DNA of 45,774 nucleotides from Betaproteobacteria bacterium HGW-Betaproteobacteria-6 (GTDB lineage: Bacteria; Pseudomonadota; Gammaproteobacteria; Burkholderiales; Rhodocyclaceae), in the NCBI GenBank assembly GCA_002842145.1, contig PHCF01000052.1, forward strand, positions 1 through 45,774, written 5' to 3'. The position numbers and the translations under genes were made by a program. The notes beneath the pieces are model-generated. The model had not been told where the DNA came from. It made no database searches and worked only from the letters and a program-made list of their open reading frames with translations. This document shows positions 35,931 through 44,032 of this stretch, piece after piece. Positions within the stretch are counted from its first letter, which is position 1. Each line of letters starts with the position of its first letter.

Positions 35931-38282
35931 TCAGCCAGCTTTTTGCAGACTGTTTTTGGCCATTCCCGCGATGGCCGAGACATCCAGGATGAGCGCCACA
36001 TGACCATCGCCCATGATGGTTGCGCCGGAAATCCCAGGGACGCGGCGATAGTTTGCTTCCAGACTCTTGATAACGACCTGGTGCTGCCCAATCAAGGCAT
36101 CGACAAAGAGTGCTGCATGGATGCCATCCGCGTCGATCACAACCATGATGCCTTGCGAGAAATCGTTCGATTGCGCCCTGATATTGAATAATTCGTGCAA
36201 GACCACGACCGGCAAAAACTCGCCACGAACCTGGATGACCCGCGCCTGATTGGACAAGGTCTTGATGTCGCCAACTTTTGGCTGAAATGACTCGACCACA
36301 TAGGAAAGAGGCAATATGTAGGTTTGGTCGCCAACGGCAATCGACATCCCATCAAGAATGGCAAGCGTCAGCGGCAAGCGAACCGTCATTCGCGTTCCCA
36401 CGCCCACCATCGACTCGATCTCTACCCGACCTCCCATCGACTGAATGTTGCGGCGGACAACATCCATCCCGACGCCCCGCCCAGACACATCAGTAATCTG
36501 GTCGGCCGTCGAAAAACCGGCTTCGAAAATCAAATTAAACACTTCTGAATCGGTCATCTGGTCAGATACCAGGAGCCCTCGTTCGCGAGCCTTGGCCAGT
36601 ATCTTGTTACGCGGCAAGCCTGCGCCATCATCACCGACCTCGATGACAATGCTTCCACCTTGATGGTAGGCCTTCAAGGTAATCGTCCCGACAGGATTCT
36701 TACCTGCGGCGATTCTTGTCTCCGGCAACTCTATGCCATGGTCAAGACTATTACGTATCAGGTGAGTCAGAGGATCAGCAATACGCTCGATTAACCCCTT
36801 GTCCAGTTCAGTTGTTTCACCAGATGTTTTGAGCTCGACCTGCTTGCCAAGCTTGCTCGAAAGATCACGAACAACACGGGGAAAACGCGAAAATACGAAG
36901 GAAATCTGCATCATCCGAATGGACATAACCGATTCCTGAAGGTCTCGGGTGTTTCTTTCCAGTTGAGCCAGGCCGTTGATCAACCGTTCAGGTGCACCGT
37001 CCAGAATCTGTGCCGCCGTCTGAAGTAGCATTGCCTGCGTGATGACCAGTTCGCCAACCAGATTGATCAACTGGTCAACTTTTTCGACACTGACACGAAT
37101 GGAAGACTCAGCACCAGCGGCAGCGCCCGGCTGCGACTTTCCGGCACGCACAGGCGAAGCCGCAGCGGCAGCCTTAGTTTCTATGGCCCCAGGGATAGAG
37201 ACACTCGCAGAACTGACTGGCTCAATGGCACCCATAGAAACAAGCGGAGGAGCCAGCGGCTCAAAAAGGCCGAACCCGTCTCCCTCCTCGGCAACGTGCT
37301 GCGTGGGCACGGGTGACGGCAAAGGCGCAAAGAATCCGTAGCCATCGTCATCCTCGCCCAATGCTGCGGGGACAGCTGGAATCCCACCATCGACATGCGG
37401 TAGCGGCGCGAAGAATCCATAAGACTCATCCACGGCCGCAGCCACTTCGGCTTCCGACGCAAGGTCTGTCGAGCTACCCGCTGGCTCAAAAAAACCATAA
37501 CCCGGGTCCACCTCCGGCGCTCCTAGTGAATTGTCAAAAAAACCAAAGTCGCGGTCAGCATCGTCAGCAACTTTCTCTTCGACAACACGCCACGCACCGT
37601 TTTCTGCAATGAAGTCAATCTGGTCGGAAAAAGCCTCCTCGCCGGCTCCGGTAACCAGACGAAGCTGCCAGTAGCCAACATTGTTCATATCCGATGCAGG
37701 CTGATTCAGGATTTCCAGACTACCCAATGAACGCAACTCGTCGAGAAAATTGGCAAGGCCATTCCCTTTTGCCGAGACCTCGGTCGGAACAAACTGGATA
37801 TCAAAGGCACGCTTGCCTACTATCACATTTCGCCCTGCTTCCACAGGCCCCGGCTCATCGGCAGGATGTAATGGAGAAACGACTGGAACCGACTCATCGG
37901 CGGACAACTGGCGCAGCCGGGCGCAAATCGACGCTACCGCCTTGGGATCTACTTGGCCTCTGCCTTGATGGGCTTCAAGCATATCTCGCAGAAGATCACC
38001 GGACTCCAGAAAGGCATCAACCATATCCGCCCGCAATCCCAATTCCTGCTTGCGAATACGATCCAGCAGGTTTTCCAGGATATGGGTGGTTTCAGCTAGA
38101 TCGGTAAAACCGAAGGTTCCCGCACTCCCTTTGATCGAGTGTGCGGCACGAAAAATGGCATTTAGTTGCTCGGAATCCGGATTCTCGATATCCAATTCAA
38201 GCAGCAGCCCTTCCATGGTCGCCAAGTGTTCCGCAGATTCCTCAAAAAACACCTGGTAGAACTGACTCATATCGATAGTCAT
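35931..38282 (-). CDS. cheA: CheA histidine kinase (system 2) with aromatic repeat linker
   Basis: A 783-residue CheA. Hpt: His48 in AAHSIKGSAGTFG. A P2-like alpha/beta segment covers about 157-236 (FDIQFVPTEV, then FLDELRSLGSLEI and WQLRLVTG). The following acidic linker (237-395) carries five spaced copies of an aromatic motif: FGFF at 246, GYGFFEP at 261, SYGFFAPLP at 287, GYGFFAPLP at 314 and GFGLFEPLA at 336. Dimerisation helices start near 397. The kinase core has LIRNSLDHGIE (508-518), DDGAGLP (551-557) and SGRGVGMDVV. The CheW-like domain covers about 640-775. It lies with cheY, cheW and receptors and is probably their array kinase. Confidence 0.95.
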   Translation of the reverse strand: MTIDMSQFYQVFFEESAEHLATMEGLLLELDIENPDSEQLNAIFRAAHSIKGSAGTFGFTDLAETTHILENLLDRIRKQELGLRADMVDAFLESGDLLRDMLEAHQGRGQVDPKAVASICARLRQLSADESVPVVSPLHPADEPGPVEAGRNVIVGKRAFDIQFVPTEVSAKGNGLANFLDELRSLGSLEILNQPASDMNNVGYWQLRLVTGAGEEAFSDQIDFIAENGAWRVVEEKVADDADRDFGFFDNSLGAPEVDPGYGFFEPAGSSTDLASEAEVAAAVDESYGFFAPLPHVDGGIPAVPAALGEDDDGYGFFAPLPSPVPTQHVAEEGDGFGLFEPLAPPLVSMGAIEPVSSASVSIPGAIETKAAAAASPVRAGKSQPGAAAGAESSIRVSVEKVDQLINLVGELVITQAMLLQTAAQILDGAPERLINGLAQLERNTRDLQESVMSIRMMQISFVFSRFPRVVRDLSSKLGKQVELKTSGETTELDKGLIERIADPLTHLIRNSLDHGIELPETRIAAGKNPVGTITLKAYHQGGSIVIEVGDDGAGLPRNKILAKARERGLLVSDQMTDSEVFNLIFEAGFSTADQITDVSGRGVGMDVVRRNIQSMGGRVEIESMVGVGTRMTVRLPLTLAILDGMSIAVGDQTYILPLSYVVESFQPKVGDIKTLSNQARVIQVRGEFLPVVVLHELFNIRAQSNDFSQGIMVVIDADGIHAALFVDALIGQHQVVIKSLEANYRRVPGISGATIMGDGHVALILDVSAIAGMAKNSLQKAG

Positions 38283-38369
38283 ACCACCCCCTGGTTTCTG
38301 CTCAGCGCAGACCGGAAACCGAAAATTGAATGCAAAAGACCCGCTCTGTTACAGGTCTGCCGGCTTCAC

Positions 38370-38735
38370 TTAACCGATCACCTTGCGTACGACTTCAATC
38401 AGCTTCTGGGGATCGAAAGGTTTGACCAACCAGCCAGTAGCGCCGGCAGCCCTGCCTTGCGACTTCATTGCATCCGACGACTCAGTGGTAAGCATCAGAA
38501 TGGGGGTTGATGCATACTGCGACATCCCGCGAAGGCTCTTGATCAAGGTCAGCCCATCCATACGCGGCATATTCTGGTCGGTCAGCACCAGATTGACACT
38601 CCTAGCCTTGGCTTTATCGAGGCCATCCTGCCCGTCGACGGCCTCAACCACGTCGTACCCGGCACTTTTCAGGGTAAAAGACACCATCTGACGGATGGAT
38701 GCGGAATCGTCAACTGCAAGAATGGTTTTTGCCAT
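38370..38735 (-). CDS. cheY: CheY-like response regulator (system 2)
   Basis: Single receiver domain of 121 residues from the ATG at 38735, with GGA five bases ahead; a TTG three codons upstream is less likely. Asp9/Asp10, phospho-acceptor Asp53 (TDQNMPRMDG), the MLTTES Thr and Lys105 (WLVKPF) are present. It differs clearly from the CheY beside CheZ. It is first in a cheY-cheA-cheW-receptor order, so it is the likely direct target of the second CheA. Whether it binds the motor cannot be told from sequence. Confidence 0.94.
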   Translation of the reverse strand: MAKTILAVDDSASIRQMVSFTLKSAGYDVVEAVDGQDGLDKAKARSVNLVLTDQNMPRMDGLTLIKSLRGMSQYASTPILMLTTESSDAMKSQGRAAGATGWLVKPFDPQKLIEVVRKVIG

Positions 38736-38872
38736 TTTGTCCAATTTTTGGGAAACATCACCCGTTTTTTGCGAAATATGGTCAACGTGCTAACAAAACA
38801 CGGAATGCGACATCAACCGCACTTCCGATCTTGCATAAACCTGCCACCAAGCTTACATAGAACGCCGGTCGA

Positions 38873-39820
38873 TCAACCAGCAATTCCTTTACCGCCCACA
38901 GGCAGCTTCAACCCATCTGGCAACAAGCCCTCTCCGTCAAGCTCGGTTTCTGGCCCGTCTTCCTGCAGAATTGCCATCTCGGTCTTGCGATTCAGGACGA
39001 CAATGCTGATCCTCCGATTAACCGAGTTGAGCGGATCATTTTTGTCAAAAAGAACGGTAGAGGCGAGGCCGACAACGCGGATGACCTTGCTATCGTCCAT
39101 CCCACCAACAACCAGTTCTCGCCGGGAAGCATTAGCGCGGTTGGCAGAAAGCTCCCAATTTGAAAATCCCTTTTCACCACCGGAAAACTGGGATGCATCG
39201 GTATGCCCGGCAAGACTTATCCTATTCGTTACGCCGTTCAGTGCCTTACCGATCTGGCGCAGAATATCTCGGGTGTAGGGTTTGAGATCAGCGCTACTGG
39301 AGTCGAACATCGGCCGATTCTGCTCGTCGATGATCTGAATGCGAAGCCCCTCGGAAGTTATATCGAGCAACATCTGCTTCTTGAACTGAGCAAGTTGCGG
39401 ACTTTGTTCGATCATTTTTTCGATCTCTGCTTTCAGTCCCTCCAGGCGCTCGCGCTCCTTCCGCCGGAACTCCGCCTGCGCCTCCTTTGAAAAGGAGGTC
39501 GATTTTTTTGCCTCGACATCGCCGCGTTTGACTTGTCCGGCCTGACGCGTCAAATCCTTACCCCCACCCTGCAGCACGCTGGTCGCATCACCGGAGCCGC
39601 TACCACCCTGCATGGAAACCTTCAGAGGGTTTTGGAAATGATCGGCAATACCCTGCAGATCACCCTTGGCCGTAGAACCAAGCAGCCACATCAGCAAGAA
39701 AAAAGCCATCATCGCCGTCACAAAGTCGGCGTAGGCAATTTTCCAGGCACCACCATGGGCACCACCCGCAACGACCTTCTTGCGCTTGATGACTATGGGG
39801 CGTGTGGAGTCGTCACTCAT
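38873..39820 (-). CDS. motB: MotB, stator subunit B
   Basis: MotB anchors the MotA/MotB stator to peptidoglycan. The 315-residue protein has the motif VVAGGAHGGAWKIAYADFVT AMMAFF in the first 40 residues, with the ion-binding Asp at 32. A plug/linker follows (KSTSFSKEAQAEFRRKERER). The OmpA-like domain shows ISLAGHTDASQF, FSNWELSANRANASRREL and SVNRRISIVVL. It is classical MotB, distinct from MotD at 13231-14034. It follows motA by 28 bases. Confidence 0.97.
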   Translation of the reverse strand: MSDDSTRPIVIKRKKVVAGGAHGGAWKIAYADFVTAMMAFFLLMWLLGSTAKGDLQGIADHFQNPLKVSMQGGSGSGDATSVLQGGGKDLTRQAGQVKRGDVEAKKSTSFSKEAQAEFRRKERERLEGLKAEIEKMIEQSPQLAQFKKQMLLDITSEGLRIQIIDEQNRPMFDSSSADLKPYTRDILRQIGKALNGVTNRISLAGHTDASQFSGGEKGFSNWELSANRANASRRELVVGGMDDSKVIRVVGLASTVLFDKNDPLNSVNRRISIVVLNRKTEMAILQEDGPETELDGEGLLPDGLKLPVGGKGIAG

Positions 39821-39848
39821 CGTTTTTTATCTAAAGGTTACCGGCCGG

Positions 39849-40706
39849 CTATTTGCCTTTGCGGGCCTTCAGCTCTTCTTCAAGTTCGATAAAACTTGGC
39901 CGCTCGTGCGCCCCCAGTGTCTTCCGGCCGAACTCGATGGCCACCTGTGGTGCATAACCAGACATGGATGCCAAAAGCACCATCTTGATGGTCTTGTATA
40001 TAGTCGCACCTTCGTGCGCCTTTTGCTCCAGCAGCTTGGCGACAGGTTCGACGAAGCCGTAGGAAATGAGAATACCAAGAAAAGTTCCAACCAAGGCACC
40101 ACCAATCATCTTGCCAAGAACGGCCGGTGGGCTACCGACCGATCCCATCACGTTCACAACGCCCATCACAGCCACCACGATACCGAAGGCAGGCACTGCA
40201 CCGGCCATGCTAGCCACAACATGTCCGGGCTCGGCAGCTTCGTGATGATGAGTTTCGAGTTCAACATCCATCAAACTTTCAATTTCGACGGTGTTCAGGT
40301 TTCCACCAACCATCATCCGGAGGTAGTCACAGGTGAACTCCATGACATGGTGGTCGTGCACAAGATTCGGATATTTGCTGAAAATCGGGCTTGCTTCAGG
40401 ATTTTCGATGTCGCCTTCAATTGACATCAACCCTTCCTTCCGTACCTTGCCAAGAACCTCGAAAAGCATAGCCAAGGCATCGATGTAGAATGCCTTGTTG
40501 TATTTCGAGCCCTTGAGAATACCGGGAACAGCACCGATCGTCGCCTTGATGATTTTGATGTCATTGGCGGCAACAAAGTAACCGATGGTCAAGCCGACAA
40601 TCGCGACATACTCGGTCGGCACCCAGAGCGCGAGGAGGCTCCCATGCAGTGCATACGTTCCCAGCGCCGAAGCCAGAATGATGACGTAACCAACAATCAA
40701 AAACAT
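39849..40706 (-). CDS. motA: MotA, stator subunit A
   Basis: MotA is the channel subunit that, with MotB, converts ion flow into torque. The 285-residue length is typical. Features include FLIVGYVIILASALGTYALHG at the start and the cytoplasmic loop LAMLFEVLGKVRKEGLMSIE. The third and fourth helices are VPAFGIVVAVMGVVNVM and GALVGTFLGILISYGFVEPVA. GGGGG lies seven bases before the ATG. It is the first gene of the long minus-strand motility block. Confidence 0.97.
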   Translation of the reverse strand: MFLIVGYVIILASALGTYALHGSLLALWVPTEYVAIVGLTIGYFVAANDIKIIKATIGAVPGILKGSKYNKAFYIDALAMLFEVLGKVRKEGLMSIEGDIENPEASPIFSKYPNLVHDHHVMEFTCDYLRMMVGGNLNTVEIESLMDVELETHHHEAAEPGHVVASMAGAVPAFGIVVAVMGVVNVMGSVGSPPAVLGKMIGGALVGTFLGILISYGFVEPVAKLLEQKAHEGATIYKTIKMVLLASMSGYAPQVAIEFGRKTLGAHERPSFIELEEELKARKGK

Positions 40707-40768
40707 GCAAAGCCCCCTGTCGCACCGGCGATAGCCAGCGCAAATCCGCCCAGTAATTGGTTTTCGCT

Positions 40769-40798
40769 ATTGTAGCCACTTGAATTGCTTGAGTGCAA
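40769..40798 (-). promoter_or_regulatory. Possible housekeeping promoter of motAB
   Basis: On the minus strand, TTGCAC, an 18-base spacer and TACAAT lie about 63 bases before the motA ATG. The -10 matches 5 of 6 consensus positions but the -35 is weak (3 of 6). No sigma-28 or sigma-54 motif of good quality is visible in the same gap. Confidence 0.35.
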
Positions 40799-40888
40799 AG
40801 AAAGAGGACGACGAGCTCGTCTTACCCGCGGCATGGCATCAATCCCCGGTGGTAGACTGAGGGCGCCTTCAAACGCGGACTATTGACC

Positions 40889-41425
40889 ATGATTCGATAC
40901 TGCAAGCAGTGTGGCGCACCTGTCACTTTTTCCGTTCCATCAGGCGATTCACTACCCAGACACATCTGCCATGCTTGTGGGCACATCCACTACGAAAACC
41001 CCCGTCTAGTGATCGGGTGCGTGGCTGAATGGGACGGCCAGATCCTGCTTTGTCGGCGCGCCATTGAACCTCAACAAGGCCTCTGGACACTTCCTGCCGG
41101 TTTCATGGAGAACGGTGAAACCACCGCACAGGCAGCCATTCGCGAAACCTACGAAGAAGCAGGCGCGACGATTCTGATTGATGCACCGTTCGCGATGATC
41201 AGTATCGCTCATATCAACCAAGTCCATTTGTTCTATCGCGGCCGTATGGCTACTCCCCATTTTTCCGCTGGAGAGGAAAGCCTCGAAGTCAGCCTGCGCC
41301 ATCCAGAACAAATCCCCTGGAATGAACTGGCCTTTCGTAGTGTCAGCCTATGTCTCGAGCGCTACCTCGGCGACCGCGCACGCGGGACCTACGGTTTTCA
41401 CGAAACAGAACTTTCCGCTACGTAA
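40889..41425 (+). CDS. Nudix hydrolase with N-terminal zinc ribbon
   Basis: A 178-residue Nudix hydrolase, starting at the ATG 40889 (a TTG two codons upstream is open). Residues 1-34 form a zinc ribbon (Cys5-x2-Cys8 and Cys27-x2-Cys30). The Nudix box covers 71-93 and matches GX5EX7REUXEEXGU: GFMENGE, then RETYEEAGA. Such enzymes hydrolyse nucleoside diphosphate derivatives such as ADP-ribose, FAD or NADH-type substrates; the exact substrate cannot be read from the sequence. It diverges from motA and is flanked by unrelated operons, so context gives no function. Confidence 0.9.
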   Translation: MIRYCKQCGAPVTFSVPSGDSLPRHICHACGHIHYENPRLVIGCVAEWDGQILLCRRAIEPQQGLWTLPAGFMENGETTAQAAIRETYEEAGATILIDAPFAMISIAHINQVHLFYRGRMATPHFSAGEESLEVSLRHPEQIPWNELAFRSVSLCLERYLGDRARGTYGFHETELSAT

Positions 41426-41782
41426 GGTCCCTCGATCCGCACCGACCATGCCTCCGACAAAGAAATAGTCAAAACCCTGCCTAATCTATCGACTTCGACT
41501 GCACCTTAGCCAAACTTGGCGCGCTCAACCTTCTCAAGCTCCCGACGATTAAATATCCGGCTCCTGGAGGGGATGCCAGAGCCCACATTTCCGGCATACG
41601 CGACCACCACGGTCAACTGGAAAAACGGCCAATATTCGGATACGTCGATATTTTGCCTTGGAGGCGGACTCGATCTTATAACATCAGTTACCGGCTTCGC
41701 GTCTGGCGTCCTTTTTAGCATCCAAGAAAACAAAATGCGCCACGCCCGAACCATCGCATTTCGTGCATCACTGTTCTTCGGG
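41426..41782. other. Intergenic stretch without a convincing gene
   Basis: Between the Nudix gene and the terminator of the DUF3149 gene. A minus-strand frame of 82 codons (41506-41754) and a plus-strand frame (41516-41935) are open, but neither has a ribosome binding site or a recognisable domain, and they overlap each other. No tRNA, IS element or clear promoter is visible. It may be a decayed gene or spacer. Confidence 0.5.
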
Positions 41783-41824
41783 CTAAAACAAACCCCCGAG
41801 CAGCAGAGCCAATCGAGGGTTTGT
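41783..41824 (-). terminator. Intrinsic terminator after the DUF3149 gene
   Basis: Arms ACAAACCCCCGA (41788-41799) and TCGAGGGTTTGT (41813-41824) pair over 12 positions with one mismatch around a 13-base loop. On the minus strand the stem is followed by TTTTAGC. It lies 41 bases after the DUF3149 stop and ends the ccoG-ccoH-DUF3149 transcript. Confidence 0.7.
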
Positions 41825-41864
41825 AACCAATCACTGCTCAGCGAGCAATATGACCCAAACGGTG

Positions 41865-42005
41865 TTACTTACCAGCCTTACGCGCGTCCTCATCCATCTT
41901 GTTCGAGTACATCTTGCCCATTACAGCACCGATGATCAGAACGCCTACGATCACTGCAAAGCTCATCAGACCGAAATCACTGCTAAACAAAAGTTCCCAC
42001 GCCAT
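41865..42005 (-). CDS. DUF3149 small membrane protein (46 residues)
   Basis: A short gene reading MAWELLFSSDFGLMSFAVIV, then GVLIIGAVMGKMYSNKMDEDARKAGK in sequence. The start has GGGAGG six bases before the ATG, which is strong support. It has one membrane helix (about residues 13-32) and a short charged cytoplasmic tail. The MAWELLFSSDFGLMS opening is the hallmark of the DUF3149 family as I know it; its function is unknown. It follows ccoH by 33 bases and is followed by a terminator, so it appears to be the last gene of the oxidase maturation operon. Confidence 0.85.
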   Translation of the reverse strand: MAWELLFSSDFGLMSFAVIVGVLIIGAVMGKMYSNKMDEDARKAGK

Positions 42006-42038
42006 ATGTCACCTCCCAGTAACAAATTAAAAATCCAA

Positions 42039-42482
42039 CTACTTTCCCGATCGCGCCATCAGGCGCAACGGTTCCAACGAATCAGCTTGCCATTCACCTT
42101 GAAGTCGCCATTTAGCGGCAGGATCCTCAATCGACACAAGCCAACGCCCTGAAACATGGTGCGCCAGCTTCAGAACAATCTCCGAAGGCAGCCCAGCATC
42201 GCTATCGGCGCGAAGCAAAAGGCGCAAACTTGAGCCGGAACGCATTACATCGCCCTGCAATCCAAGACTTCCTGCCTGATGGTCTCGCTGCAGGCTCTGG
42301 TTTACTGCCAGCCCCTGCTTGTAATAATCATCACTTACCAAGCCATCATTACTTACAACAGCAAGCCATAAAGTGACGAAACCGGCAACAATCACGACGC
42401 CCGGTCCTGCCATTAAGAACCAAGGCCAACGCTCCTTGTACCAAGGTCGACTGTCATTATTCAATGTCATTAAATTACTCAT
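42039..42482 (-). CDS. ccoH: CcoH (FixH), cbb3 oxidase assembly protein
   Basis: CcoH/FixH is a membrane protein needed for stable cbb3 oxidase assembly. The 147-residue protein has the family opening RPWYKERWPWFLMAGPGVVIVAGF with one membrane helix (about 22-43). The conserved SNDGLVSDDYYKQGLAVNQ follows, then a periplasmic domain. The first ATG lies one base after the ccoG stop; an ATG at 42470 with GAG upstream is an alternative. The neighbouring ccoG supports the assignment. Confidence 0.92.
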   Translation of the reverse strand: MSNLMTLNNDSRPWYKERWPWFLMAGPGVVIVAGFVTLWLAVVSNDGLVSDDYYKQGLAVNQSLQRDHQAGSLGLQGDVMRSGSSLRLLLRADSDAGLPSEIVLKLAHHVSGRWLVSIEDPAAKWRLQGEWQADSLEPLRLMARSGK

Positions 42483-42483
42483 A

Positions 42484-43905
42484 TCAGGGCATCAAGAATG
42501 AGGCCTTTTCGTGAACCGCAATTTTGTCGTGGTTCTGGGCCTTGATATCAAAATAAATGGTGTTCGCACCATTTTTTCCGGACTCCGGTGGCACGCGGAC
42601 GACGATAGTGACTTCATGGTTCTCAGCACCGGCTACCTGAACGATACGGTCGCCAACAATCTCCGCCCCGTCCAACCCGTTAACAGACAACGCATAGCGC
42701 TTGGGCTCCTCCGTGGTATTCATGATTTTCAGGTTGTAGACGTTTTCAATTCGTCCATCTTCAGCCTCTCTCGCCAATAGAGAACGGTCGCGAATAACGT
42801 CAACTTTCAATGGCACACGAACTGCCAAGGACCATATAGCAGCGACCGATATAGCCATCAGAATCACTGTGTAAAGCACGATACGCGGCCGAACAAGGTG
42901 CGCAAACACCTCCCTCGACGTGAAATGCTTCGCTAGTGCATTCTCTGTAGTATAGCGGATAAGCCCACGGGCCAAACCCACCTTGTCCATGACGGGATCG
43001 CAGACATCGATGCAGGCACCGCAACCGATACACTCATATTGCTGCCCCTTGCGAATATCGATACCCGTCGGGCAAACCACCACGCACAATCCACAATCCA
43101 CACAATCGCCAAGGCCCGACTCTTTGACATCGACCGACTTCTTGCGAGGACCACGGGGCTCCCCTCGCTCAGGGTCGTACGTAATGATCAGCGTATCCGG
43201 GTCGAACATGACTCCTTGAAAACGCGCATAGGGGCACATATATTTGCAGACCTGCTCACGGAGAAAGCCAGCCTGCATATAGCAGAAGCCGCCATAGAAG
43301 AAAGTCCAGAACAGTTCCCATCCTGAAAAATCAAACGGAAGCGCCGCCAGCAGTTCGCTCACAGGGGTGAAATACGCCACCAACGTAAACCCGGTCCACA
43401 ACGAGATCAGCAACCAAACTGCGTGCTTCAGCGCCTTTAGACGAAACTTTCTCGCCGTCATAGGCCCCCTGTCCAACTTCATACGTGTCGAACGATCTCC
43501 TTCAATCCGGTTCTCGATCCACATGAATATTTCAGTGTACACCGTCTGGGGACAGGCGTACCCACAGAACAGGCGCCCGGCAATCGCCGTAAACAAGAAC
43601 AGGGCATAGGCAGAAACAATCAGCAGCAATGCCAAGTAGAAAACATCCTGAGGCCACAAGACCAAGCCAAACAAATAGAATTTTCGTTCGACCAAATGGA
43701 GCAGTACGGCCTGACGACCATTCCACTCTAGCCATGGCACACAATAAAAAAGTATCTGTGTGACCCAAACCAAAACCCAGCGCCAGTTGTTCCACCACCC
43801 CTTGACGTCACGGATATATACTTTTTTGTGCTTTTCGTAAAAAGACACTTCTGCCTTCGCATCGGCAGATTTGGTTTGGGAACTGTTGCTGGATGGTTCC
43901 ATCAT
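42484..43905 (-). CDS. ccoG: CcoG (RdxA/FixG-like), ferredoxin-type copper reductase for cbb3 assembly
   Basis: CcoG is a membrane iron-sulfur protein reported to reduce Cu(II) to Cu(I) for the cbb3 oxidase. From the ATG at 43905 (GGA seven bases ahead) it has 473 residues; an ATG at 43941 would add 12, but its GGA is only two bases away. Visible elements, in this numbering: membrane segments in the first half and near 340-360, a CGYACPQT motif (Cys114/118), CKYMCPYARFQG (Cys220/224), and two 4Fe-4S sites (CVDCGLCVVVCP at 268-279 and CIGCGACIDVCDP at 292-304). An Ig-like C-terminal domain follows. A long inverted repeat ends right at its ribosome binding site. Confidence 0.93.
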   Translation of the reverse strand: MMEPSSNSSQTKSADAKAEVSFYEKHKKVYIRDVKGWWNNWRWVLVWVTQILFYCVPWLEWNGRQAVLLHLVERKFYLFGLVLWPQDVFYLALLLIVSAYALFLFTAIAGRLFCGYACPQTVYTEIFMWIENRIEGDRSTRMKLDRGPMTARKFRLKALKHAVWLLISLWTGFTLVAYFTPVSELLAALPFDFSGWELFWTFFYGGFCYMQAGFLREQVCKYMCPYARFQGVMFDPDTLIITYDPERGEPRGPRKKSVDVKESGLGDCVDCGLCVVVCPTGIDIRKGQQYECIGCGACIDVCDPVMDKVGLARGLIRYTTENALAKHFTSREVFAHLVRPRIVLYTVILMAISVAAIWSLAVRVPLKVDVIRDRSLLAREAEDGRIENVYNLKIMNTTEEPKRYALSVNGLDGAEIVGDRIVQVAGAENHEVTIVVRVPPESGKNGANTIYFDIKAQNHDKIAVHEKASFLMP

Positions 43906-43915
43906 TATCTTATCC

Positions 43916-43973
43916 GTATCTAAATTGCGCTGAACGAGCATTTCCAGGCGCTATTTCAACGCAATTTAGATAC
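43916..43973. repeat. 19-bp inverted repeat in the ccoG leader
   Basis: Arms 43916-43934 and 43955-43973 pair at 18 of 19 positions; the outer 14 (GTATCTAAATTGCG and its complement) are perfect. The loop is 20 bases. There is no T-run after it on either strand, so it is not a simple terminator. On the ccoG strand, the stem ends directly before the GGATAAGATA ribosome binding site. Confidence 0.8.
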
Positions 43974-43995
43974 AAATCAGTTTATTGATGCCGGA

Positions 43996-44024
43996 ATAAA
44001 AACGGGGCGGCTAAGCCGCCCCGT
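43996..44024 (-). terminator. Intrinsic terminator after ccoP
   Basis: A perfect 10-bp stem (ACGGGGCGGC / GCCGCCCCGT, 44002-44024, 3-base loop) is followed on the minus strand by TTTTTATT. It lies eight bases after the ccoP stop and separates the structural ccoNOQP transcript from ccoG. Confidence 0.93.
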
Positions 44025-44032
44025 ACATGGCA

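Noticed and set aside
38833..38846. Sigma-54-like element upstream of the second cheY (TGGCAG ... ATGC)
   Set aside because: GG and GC are separated by 9 bases, not the required 10, and the -24 element is imperfect.
40812..40823. 12-bp palindrome GACGAGCTCGTC between motA and the Nudix gene
   Set aside because: Short, no T-run, and not placed at a start or stop; likely chance.
41506..41754. 82-codon minus-strand frame after the Nudix gene
   Set aside because: No ribosome binding site, no recognisable family, and overlapped by an equally open plus-strand frame. Kept only as a described intergenic stretch.
43974..43992. FNR/Anr-type site upstream of ccoG
   Set aside because: The half sites ATCAA and TGAT are present but in the wrong order for TTGAT-N4-ATCAA.
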